From positions 5,022,001 through 5,086,000 of the forward strand of contig OY744470.1 in the NCBI GenBank assembly GCA_963556145.1: a stretch of DNA of 64,000 bases, given 5' to 3'. Made by a program: the position numbers and the translations under genes. Every line of letters begins with the position of its first letter. Position 1 is the stretch's first letter. This document shows, one piece after another, positions 55,421 through 64,000 of the stretch. The stretch is from Hygrocybe punicea. Its lineage: Eukaryota > Basidiomycota > Agaricomycetes > Agaricales > Hygrophoraceae. A model generated the notes under the pieces. That model was not told the DNA's origin and did no database searches. It saw only the letters and a list, made by a program, of their open reading frames with translations.

Positions 55421-57015
55421 GTATTGGACAGTTATTTAAAGCTAAAACCCAGGGAAATATAGGGCTGGGAAATAGGATTCTGAAGTTTGTGGAATTCGAA
55501 GAAATGGAATTCCAATGCTGGGAAGTCCAAAAGTGCAGGTGTTGGGATTCTGAGAATTGTAATTCCAGGAGTTTGAGAAGTTTGGGAAGTAGAATTCTGA
55601 AATTGTGGTAGATTAGTGACTTGGATTTCAACAATTATGAGAATTGAAATCCTGTAAATGTGAATATTAATGCAAATTCAAAGGATTGGGAATCTGAATT
55701 CTGGGATTTGGAATCTAAATTGTGGAAATGGGGGAGCCAAATTGCTAGAGTGAGGAATTGAAATTCTGGGAATTGGGAATCCAAAGAGCAGCAAGGCTCA
55801 GCAGTATTTATGTCGACTCCATTGAGATCAAGAGACAATTCCGTGCAAATTCCAACCAATTCCGAACAATTCCGTGCAATTCCTCGGTCCTCAAGTGGCT
55901 CAGGAGTATTTGTGTCGACACCAGCAAGGTCAAAAGACAATTCCATGCAAATTCCAACCAATTCCAAACAATTCCGTGCAATTCCTCGGTCCACAAGTGG
56001 CTCAGGAATATTTGTGATGAGTCGTATGAGCTCAAAAGACAATTCCGTGCAAATTCCAACCAATTCCAAACAATTCTGTGCAATTCCTCCGTCCACGAGT
56101 GGCTCAGCAGTATTTGTGTCGACTCCAGTAACCTTAAAAAACAATTCCGTGCAAATTCCAAACAATTCCCAACAATTCCGTGCAATTCCTCGGTCCACGA
56201 GTGGCTCAGGAGTATTTGTGTCGACTCCAGCAAGCTCAAAAGACAATTCCGTGCAAATTCAAACCAATTCCAAACAATTCCGTGCAATTCCTGGGTCCTC
56301 GAGAGGCTCAGGAGTATTTGTGATGAGTCGTATGAGCTCAAAAGACAATTCCGTGCAAATTCCAACCAATTCCAAACAATTCCATGCAATTGCTCAGTGT
56401 ACAAGTGGCTCAGGAGTATTTGTGTCAAATCCAGCAAGCTCAAAAGACAATTGCATGCAAATTCAAACCAATTCCAACCAATTCCATGCAATTCCTCGGT
56501 CTACAAGTGTCTCAGGAGTATTTTTGTCGATTGCAGTGAGCTCAGAAGACACACCAAGGAATTGCACGGAATTGTTTGGAATTGGTTGGAATTTGCATGG
56601 AATTGTTTTTTGGCCTTGCTGGAGTCGACACAAATACTCCTGAGCCACTCGTGGACCAAGGAATTGCACAGAATTGTTTGGAATTGGTTGGAATTTACAT
56701 GGAATTGTCTTTTGAGCTCATACAACTCATCACAAATACTGCTGAGCCACTCATGGACCGAGGAATTGCACGGCATTGTTTGGAATTTGTTGTAATTTGC
56801 ACGGAGTTTTCTTTTGAGCTTGCTGGAGTCGACACAAATACTCCTGAGCCACTTGAGGACCAAGGAATTGCACGGAATTGTTGGGAATTGGTTGGAATTT
56901 GCATGGAATTGTCTTTTGAGCTCATATGACTCATCACAAATACTGCTGAGCCACTGGTGGACCAAGGAATTGCATGGAATTGTTTGGAATTGGTTCGAAT
57001 TTGCATGGAATTGTC
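55421..57015 (+). repeat. Palindromic repeat element, left portion
   Basis: Starts with about 380 bases that occur inverted at 64,000-63,620 (GTATTGGACAGTTATTTAAA at the edge). Then units of about 104 bases follow, built of TGTGTCGACTCCAGCAAGCT, CAAAAGACAATTCCGTGCAA, ATTCCAACCAATTCCAAACA and ATTCCGTGCAATTCCTCGGT. The units run forward from about 55,800 to 56,555, then in reverse orientation to 57,015. Alternate units carry GTCGACTCCAG or GATGAGTCGTATGAG. Frames stay open through the array on both strands, but the composition (repeated ANSNQFQTIPCNSS-like peptide) is that of a satellite. A LINE interrupts it at 57,016; it resumes at 63,375. Confidence 0.88.
57007..57015. other. Target site duplication (left), LINE
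   Basis: GGAATTGTC, repeated at 63,375-63,383 on the other side of the LINE. Both lie within the same satellite word GGAATTGTCTTTTGAGC, so the exact length of the duplication is ambiguous. Confidence 0.7.
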
Positions 57016-57449
57016 CTTTTTTTATTTTTTATTTTATTTTTATTTTTGTCCAAGTTATAGTCACTCAGGGCGTACCCTATGTCGGACTTCACATGCGAGG
57101 CCTTAAGATAACTAAACAGGGACCCTGTCCTTTCCCTGTTCCTCTAGCTGCAAATGCCCCCCGGGCCCCTGACGGGCATATGCCCCCCAGAGGTCCATCA
57201 CTTCCTGTGATGTTTTAGATGCCAGCATGTAACTGGTGAGGTGGCAGCCTCTCGTAGCTGGCGTGTACTTTGTTTTGTGGTTGGAGGCTAGCAAGTGCTC
57301 AGCCGGGATCCGGCTTGCACAGGAGAGGCGCGAGACAAGGGAGAAAGGTAAAAGTGAAAGCGGCACCGGAGCTCCCGGTTTGGAGCGGGGGGTGGGGGAG
57401 GGGAGGAGAGGGGAGAGAGGAGGAGGAGGAGGAGGAAAAATCTATGTCG

Positions 57450-60400
57450 CTAGCGAAACCGTCCTGTGTTCTTAACGTACTCCATAAATCTTTTGACTCC
57501 TGGCATAATGGCTAGGAGGAATCGAATCGACATCGCGTCTCGTCCCAGGGCCGCCCTGAGCTTCCTGCGTTCTTCGTCGTGTGCCCTGCACTCAAAAACG
57601 AAATGGTGTACAGTCTTGATGCCTTCGCCGCACTCCATGCACACGTCAGTCTCGATCTTGCGGATCCTGTGCAGGTAGCGGTTGAGTGGGACATGTCCTG
57701 TGTGGAACTGTGTTAGTAGACAGAGCTGAGACCTGCTAATCTTATCTCGTATTTTCCAATAGTCCCCCATGCCCGGACTTGGGTCAATTTTGCTTAGCTT
57801 GGGGTATCTCGGGGATTTCTTCCATGTTTCTTCCCATTTTGTGGATAGGGTCCTGAGGTAGTGACCTTTGATTGCGGTCGCGTTGGCTGGAAGTGAATGT
57901 GTCTGCAGGTATTTGGGTAAGCTCGATCTTCTGCTGCTATTACCCTTCACGGCCTTCTTCGCCTCTCTGTCAGCCCTTTCATTGCCTTGTACTTCGCTAT
58001 GTGCCGAAATCCAGTTGATCGTAATTCTTATGCGCCGTCCCCCTGGCCTTTTCTTGAGCGACCGTATAAGCTTGTGTAGTTCTAGTATAAGGTGCTGGTT
58101 GGGTTTCTGTCTGGGGGTAGCCGCCGTCAGTAATGTTCTACGTAGATGGAGATGGAGGTGGGGGACTTCTCTCTTTCTATCAGCCTTAGCGCTAACATCG
58201 TCCCGAATATCTCAGCCTCCGGCGTCGTGTGTCTCTGGCTTGAGCCTAAGCAGTAGCGAAGGATTTTGGGTGCTGTGCGTCGTGTCCTGTAGAGTACCGC
58301 CGCTGCTCCTACTCCGCCATCTATGTTTGACCCGTCTGTATACACCTTAATGTTGGAGTGGTCGTTGTGGCAGCGCCTTATGGAGTCTTCTCTAGTAGTG
58401 TCGACATTGACCTCAAAGGGTGTGAGTTCATTCTCGCATGCCGTTTTCGCTGCAATTGGCTCTATTTCGTCAGGCTTGATCCTGTAAATATGGGTAAGCA
58501 CATGTAAAGGGGATCTGTGTTGCATCACATAATGTCTTGCGCATGTTCTAAGCAGCCTGTAAAGGGGGTGTGTGACCGGAAGTGTCGCCATTCTCACAGC
58601 TGCGCGGTGACAGATTCTGTGTAAGGTTAGCTCCATAGGTAATAGACCTGTGTGCAAGAGCACCAGGTCATTGGGCACAGTCCTCAAGGCTCCCGAGATG
58701 GGCACCGCTGCCATCCTCTGGATCCTTTCCAGACTCCTAGTCAGCCCCACCGACCCTCTCCTCTTGTTTAAGCCTTCAACTGTGTGTAACGGGGTGTACC
58801 ACACGTCAGCTGCGTAGGACATCTTGGGGATTGCTACGGCAGCATAGATCCGTTTCAGCAGCCTTGTTGAGAGTCCGCCTCGAGTTCTAGAGATCCTGCG
58901 GAGCATCAGCGTCCATTTGGTGGCATTGGCAATCACCTTTCTATGGTGCTCTTTCCATCTTAACTCTTGATTGAAGAGTACCCCTAGGAAACGATGGAAT
59001 GGCATTGGTTTTATTATGGTGCCTTGGAGTTCCATACTAGGCCGGGTTATGTTCTTTTTCTGTGAAAAATTGATCAGTGCGAATTTACTGAGCTCGAATC
59101 TGGAGTTGTGGTCCTTAGACCAGTCTTGCACCCCTCCTTCCCTTGTCATCATGTCCTTGATCAGCTTGTGAGCGTCTTCAAAGCTCCCTGCTTCCGCATA
59201 AAGAGCCGTGTCATCCACGTAGGCAAGCGCAAGTTCTGACTTGTACCTGGGCACCTCTAAAAGGTCGGCGTTATAGAAGAGATAAATTATCATAGAAACT
59301 GGATCTCCCTGTCCAATCCCGTTGATCAGCTCAAAAGGCTCTGAGAGGCAGCCATCGAATCTTAGCCGTGTCGTTCTTCCCTTTAGCACCCTCTCTGTGA
59401 GTAGTACCAGAGCCTCCGGTATCCTCCGCTTCCTCATGTTGTGCAGCAGCCTTTCCAGAACTGCGTTCGGGAAGGCTCCCTCTATGTCTAGGAAGAGCAC
59501 GGTTGCGACTCTCTTATTTCGCCATGCGTGCTTTATTCTGTTAACGAGCAGCTGCATGGAGTCCATAGTCGTTCGTCCTGGTCTTCCTCTGAAGTGATGG
59601 GCGGGCAGGAGTTGGTGTTTTTCTGTGAGCTGTGATATCTTTTCCGCCAGTATCACAGTCAGGACCTTCGGGATTGTGTTTAGAAGTGCGACTGGTCACC
59701 ACGCTTTTGGCACGTCATATCTTGGGCAGTCTGGCTTTGGGAGTACAACTGTAATAGATTCACGCCACGGAGGGTGGTATGTTTTTAGTTTGAGCACGGC
59801 GTTGAAGATCCTGTGGAGGTGGTCCAAAAGTAAGTCAGTACATTCTTTGAGGATCATATTAGGGATGCCGTTGGGCCCTGGGGCCTTGTATGGTTTGAGC
59901 TTTCCTATACATTGTCGGATTTGCTCTTTCGTAACTTCGTCATCCGAGGGCACAGGCTCGGGGTAGGTGAAGTCGTCTGGAATAAAAGTTTCTTGAGGCG
60001 GGGGGGGGAAGAATGTTTCCGATAGCATTTGGCTTTTGAGTTGGTTAGTGTCCGCAACTCGGGCTTCTCTTCCAGTTCCCTTAACGAGCGTTGGGATCCT
60101 AGCTCTGCTACCGTCTCCCCCCGGGTTTGAGATATATCTGTTGATGGTCCAGAGGTCGCTCCCACTCGCCTCCTCCGGAAAACCCCTCCAGTGATCCTCT
60201 TTGGCCTTGAGGATTTCTTGGCTTAGTCTATTTCTGGCGTCTCGCATAGCGGCATGTGAGGGATGGTGGGGTAGTGCTCAGTACATGTACGAATTTGCAC
60301 TCAGCTCTTTTTTGGTTTGACGTAGTGCGTCTAGGTCGGGATTCCACCACCTCTTAGAATGCGGGCATGGCCTGGAGAGGGGAACTACGTCTTCTATTGT

Positions 60401-61369
60401 CTTTTGTATCGCTTTTGTTAGGTTTGTTGCAGCCTGCTGAAAAGACGCTTCGTCAGTAATTTGAGGGGGAATGGGTAGAATAAGCAGGTTAGTAGCGAGT
60501 CGTTCTCTGAGGGCATCTTTGCTGGCTTCTCGAAAGTTCCTTGATGGCTCCGGTGGCGTCTTGACTGTTTCGATCTTGAAGATGGTTTTGATGGGTACAT
60601 GGTCCGTTCCTGTTGGTTGTTCGTCCGGGGCCGTGTCGCATAGTGTTAAGTAATCCCTGAGAGCCGTCGAGCAGAAAACGTTGCCTGTGCGCGTCCAATT
60701 CTTAGTGTTCATGGCTTCTAACATCAGGATGTTCTTTGGCAAGATCATTTCCATGTCGAGGTCGGCTATTGCTTCAAGGAGTCTTTCTGCCTCCTCCATG
60801 GCCCTGTTTGTAAAGAGGTGTGTATTGCGTTCTTCGTCCCACACGGGGTGGTGCCTGTTGAAGTCCCCACCCCAGATCAGTTGTCGTCTCACGCCGTCCG
60901 CCCCTGAGGTGAGCTCTTTGGAGAACCTTCCCGCAGTTTTCGTCGCGTCAGAATTATGGCAGTCATTGTAGATGCTGAAGATAGCTATCTGTCCGTATAT
61001 CCCGCTTCGTTGCATAGCGACGACGTCGTTAGAACCTGGGACACTCAGCTGTTTCCACGAGTTTTTGTCCAATCTGTTGTTAACTAAGATTACAGATCTG
61101 ATGGCGTTTTGTAGTGTGTTTTTTGAGGTCGGATAGAGCACCTGCCACTTGTGCGATGCCTTCGTGTTGCCGTAAGAGTCGATATATGGTTCTTGTAGTA
61201 GGACAACGTCCCATCCCACCATGGTGTAGTCGTTAATAAGTTCCCATTGTGCGGCAGAAGATTTGTTGAGATTTATCTGCAAAATTTTTAGTCTCGTAGT
61301 TGTGCGTGTCAGGTTACCTGTCATGAGCCCTGTCTCTGAGTTTGGGGGGCTGTCTCTTCCATTTCTCAT
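57450..61369 (-). pseudogene. LINE ORF2: AP endonuclease, reverse transcriptase, RNase H
   Basis: Start ATG 61,369, overlapping the ORF1 stop. Endonuclease: LKILQINLNKSSAAQWELIN, WDVVLLQEPYID, RQLIWGGDFNRHHPVWDEE, TGTDHVPIKTIF. Stop TGA at 60,278 (MY, stop, ALPHHPS). RT: KLKPYKAPGPNGIPNMIL; TGA at about 59,695 (KAW, stop, PVALLNTIPKVL); HHFRGRPGRTTMDSMQLLVN; FLDIEGAFPNAV; GIGQGDPVSM; catalytic LALAYVDDTALYAEAG. RNase H: IKVYTDGSNIDGGVGAAAVL and TPEAEIFGTMLALRLI, then TGA at 58,127 and a frame break. It resumes as PRQKPNQHLILELHKLIRSL, NWISAHSEVQGNERADREA and a terminal zinc motif CMECGEGIKTVHHFVFEC, to the stop at 57,450. Each TGA fits an Arg CGA codon. The RT active site is intact. Confidence 0.88.
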
Positions 61370-63201
61370 AAAAAGGGGGGTGGGAGTGGGTTATCGTCAA
61401 ACCAGCTCCTGTTGCCGTGCCGGGAGGGGCCAGCTGCTGGTTCTGGTTGGCTGGCAGGCCGTGGTGGCTGCCCTAACAGTGTTCTGTTGGAGGAGGATGC
61501 CACTTTATTTCCGTCAAGTCCCTCGAACCCTAAAGTGGTTTGCCGTAACCTCGATTGCATGCGGTTGCTTGTAGTCTTATGAGAGCCTCTCGGGTCTCTG
61601 TTGCGGGTCCTGAAATCTTGCCCCGCAAAACCCGTATAACCTGGAAGTGAAGGGAGGGGGGCGGCCTGGTTGGGAAGGACTTGCGTCGATCTGGATGTAT
61701 TATTACTGAGTTGTATGTTGTATCCCCCTCTAGTTTGCATCCATGGCTCGTTAGTTGGGAAGAACGGAAGCGTGTTATCATTTAGCCTTTCATTTAGCTC
61801 ATCACGTTTCTTGAGGAAAGTGGGGCAGGCTCTATCCCAGCTGGCATGACCGTCCTGTTGGCATGGTGTGCATGATTTTTGGGCTTCCTGCGTGCAGTCA
61901 GCTGTGCGGTGATCATTGGCGCACGTACCGCAGGTGTCTTTTTCTGCCTTACAGTTTGCCGCATGATGGTCCCAACCTTGACATTTCATGCACCACGTGG
62001 GTTCCCTTTTGCATTTGGCGATGTTAATTCATTTGTGACAGATGTGTATTCCTTTTAATATAGCCGTGTTTGTGGCCTCCGGTGTCGCGAAGGAAAGTAT
62101 GACGTGGCCGCAGATCTGATTTGGTGAGCGCCTACCCGGTGGTTTTACCCACTGCGCTTTAAAAATGGTGTTCTCCGTCAGCCCGTTTACGTCTTCTATT
62201 TCCCGGAGGTCTCTTGTTTCATCCATGCGAAACGAAAGTGGTATGAAGTGGGCTATTGTTGCGAAGGTTCTCTGTTTAATTGTTGCATTTTGGCAGAACA
62301 TGTCAAGGAATTTTTTGCCGTTCGTTTTGTCCAAGATCCAGCATGCCGTTTCGTCCGAGTTGGCCTCCAGGAGGACTCCTCCGCTCCTCAACTTGGTTGC
62401 TCCCTTGATCTTGAGTTCCGGCGTGGCATTGATCTTCCTCAATGTGTCGTTAGCCTTGTTTACAATCTCAGTGAGACTCATCTTGTTCATCTCCCCTCCT
62501 CCCTCGACATGGCTAGCCGTGTCGAGAAGTATGTGCCTTGCTTTTACAGCTTCCCTTGCTTGGGCATGAGGATCAAGGTGAGAGACGACATTCGCGTGCA
62601 GCGGCGGTTGGTGTTTGTTTAGGGCTTCTTTGTAGGTACTGGCTGCGGAGTCTAGTTTTTGTGAAGTATCCGTGATTTTACCCGCAGCTGTGGCTATTTC
62701 GAGCCTCATGTCCGCAGCCGCTTTTCCTAAGTCTTCGGTGGCCCTGCGAATCGTGTCCTACAGATTTGATTCTACTGCTTTGGTTATACATTTCGAAAGA
62801 TCTTCGAGTGTTGGTTCAAGTGCGACTTCCAGATAGGCACCGAGATTGTCTATTTGTTGCGTGAGTTTCTTGGAATGGGTCCGGAGCCCTCGCTCTAGTT
62901 CCAGCTCTCTGGCATGCCCATTGATTAACAGGGATAGGGTGCGAATGACGTTGGTCGTCGGTTTGAGCTCAATGGGTTTGATTTCCTCTGCGGCTAACCT
63001 GAGTAGCTCTGACAGAGTGGTGAGCGAGAGAATGGATTCCGATTCTATTACCTGTTTGTCCTCTAGGTAGGCCCTGGCTTGCTCTGCATTGGCCATTTCC
63101 TGGTTCCCATCTGTTGCCCTGCCTTTGGTGTTTGGCCTTCTCTTGGCGTTCGGTCGTCCTTGGCATTGTCTGTGGGCAGCGTGGATTGATGTAGGGTGCA
63201 C
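61366..63201 (-). pseudogene. LINE ORF1: nucleic-acid-binding protein with zinc knuckles
   Basis: One frame from 63,201 to 61,366 with a TAG at 62,758 and a TGA at 62,029. N-terminal half: helical, SILSLTTLSELLRLAAEEIK and a Lys/Ala/Asp-rich coiled-coil part. Middle: an RNA-binding-like fold (ANDTLRKINATPELKIKGAT, GVLLEANSDETACWILD, QICGHVILSFATPEATNTAI). After the TGA (HICHK, stop, INIAKCKREPTW) come three zinc knuckles: CMKCQGWDHHAANC, CGTCANDHRTADC, CTPCQQDGHASWDRAC. A Pro/Arg-rich tail ends at PPPFL. Expected to coat the RNA in the retrotransposition particle. Its stop TGA overlaps the ORF2 start in ATGA. Confidence 0.85.
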
Positions 63202-63374
63202 ATAGCTGTCGTTCTTATTCTTCCAGTAGCTCTGTTCTTGCTACTCTCTGTGTCCTCAAAGTTAGTTGAAAGTGGAATTATAATGGGTTTTAGGCCTGAA
63301 GCCGTCTGAGACGAGACTCTTAATTTTGGGGTCCCAGCTGGGGTGCCACCACGTATAAGGTCAAGATACGTTCC

Positions 63375-64000
63375 GGAATTGTCTTTTGAGCTTGCTGGAG
63401 TCGACACAAATACTACTGAGCCACTCGTGGACCGAGGAATTGCATGGAATTGTTTGGAATTGTTTGGGATTTGCACGGAATTGTTTTTTGACCTTGCTGG
63501 TGTCGACACAAATACTCCTGAGCCACTCGAGGACCAAGGAATTGCACGGAATTGTTGGCAATTGGTTGGAATTTGCACGGAATTGTCTCTTGATCTCAAT
63601 GGAGTCGACATAAATACTGCTGAGCCTTGCTGCTCTTTGGATTCCCAATTCCCAGAATTTCAATTCCTCACTCTAGCAATTTGGCTCCCCCATTTCCACA
63701 ATTTAGATTCCAAATCCCAGAATTCAGATTCCCAATCCTTTGAATTTGCATTAATATTCACATTTACAGGATTTCAATTCTCATAATTGTTGAAATCCAA
63801 GTCACTAATCTACCACAATTTCAGAATTCTACTTCCCAAACTTCTCAAACTCCTGGAATTACAATTCTCAGAATCCCAACACCTGCACTTTTGGACTTCC
63901 CAGCATTGGAATTCCATTTCTTCGAATTCCACAAACTTCAGAATCCTATTTCCCAGCCCTATATTTCCCTGGGTTTTAGCTTTAAATAACTGTCCAATAC
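63375..64000 (-). repeat. Palindromic repeat element, right portion
   Basis: Continues the satellite units after the LINE (GGAATTGTCTTTTGAGCTTG, CTGGAGTCGACACAAATAC). From about 63,600 it is the inverted copy of 55,830-55,421, ending at the window edge with AACTGTCCAATAC. The element's outer end may lie just beyond. Confidence 0.88.

Larger units (their letters stand above)
57016..63374 (-). mobile_element. LINE (Tad-like, with RNase H), 6.36 kb, inactive
   Basis: A non-LTR retrotransposon on the minus strand. Its 3' tail appears on the plus strand as T-rich DNA (57,017-57,052). Two ORFs: ORF1 with zinc knuckles and ORF2 with AP endonuclease, reverse transcriptase and RNase H. This architecture fits the Tad1/I-type clades of fungi. 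Full length by content, but with several TGA codons, one TAG, and a frame break in the RNase H region. Confidence 0.9.

Noticed and set aside
55758..56795. Open frame of 345 codons rich in Asn, Gln and Ser, with partners on the other strand
   Set aside because: Runs through the 104-bp satellite units in both orientations, without start context, introns or conserved domain.

Overview
The window looks like nuclear DNA of a mushroom-forming basidiomycete (Agaricomycetes). Host-type genes carry many introns of about 50-66 bases with GT..AG borders. The mobile elements are those typical of this class: a KDZ transposase with a TET/JBP dioxygenase, two Plavaka-type transposases, a Ty3/gypsy element, a Tc1-like element and a LINE with RNase H. 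No prokaryotic feature, rRNA, tRNA or CRISPR array was seen. Most of the window is mobile DNA or gene debris.

Layout. 1-953: 3' end of a broken Plavaka transposase. 1.15-4.3 kb: decayed, unrecognised coding debris. 4.7-12.9 kb: an island of host genes, mostly broken. It holds a secreted Cys-rich EF-hand protein (apparently whole), the 5' part of PEX1 fused to the 3' part of an alpha/beta-hydrolase, an F-box/LRR gene, and the 5' part of an ornithine-cyclodeaminase-like gene joined tail-to-tail to a truncated amino-acid permease. 14,032-20,395: a complete Ty3/gypsy element with 568-bp LTRs and a 5-bp target duplication. 20.6-21.8 kb: Tc1-like transposase relic, followed by a 137-bp satellite. 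24.07-24.25 kb: a scrap of the RNA polymerase II large-subunit gene.

The centrepiece is a KDZ transposon of about 20.2 kb at 25,236-45,463. It is flanked by the 9-bp direct repeat GTCCAAGCA and has inverted ends that pass into arrays of a 44-bp unit. Its insertion splits one host-side gene: the 5' half lies at 45.5-46.2 kb and the 3' half at 24.4-25.2 kb. Inside, in order, are the KDZ transposase (-), a Ulp1/SENP-type cysteine protease (-), a TET/JBP 2-oxoglutarate dioxygenase (+), a JmjC-type protein with a long acidic tail (+) and an unknown lysine-rich/coiled-coil gene (-). Key catalytic residues of the first four can be read. The set suggests a transposon carrying its own modifiers of DNA methylation, chromatin and SUMO.

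46.3-46.9 kb is an inverted copy of the sequence into which the gypsy element jumped. 47.2-53.3 kb is a Plavaka-type element with two divergent genes. 53.6-55.4 kb has short tandem repeats. 55.42-64.0 kb is a palindromic repeat element made of units of about 104 bp, split by a 6.36-kb LINE (57,016-63,374) with its own target duplication.

A theme runs through the relics. Nearly all internal stops in the retroelements, the Tc1 relic and the split gene are TGA where an arginine CGA fits, and all three differences between the gypsy LTRs lie at CpG. This points to heavy CpG methylation and deamination. The KDZ exons appear free of it.
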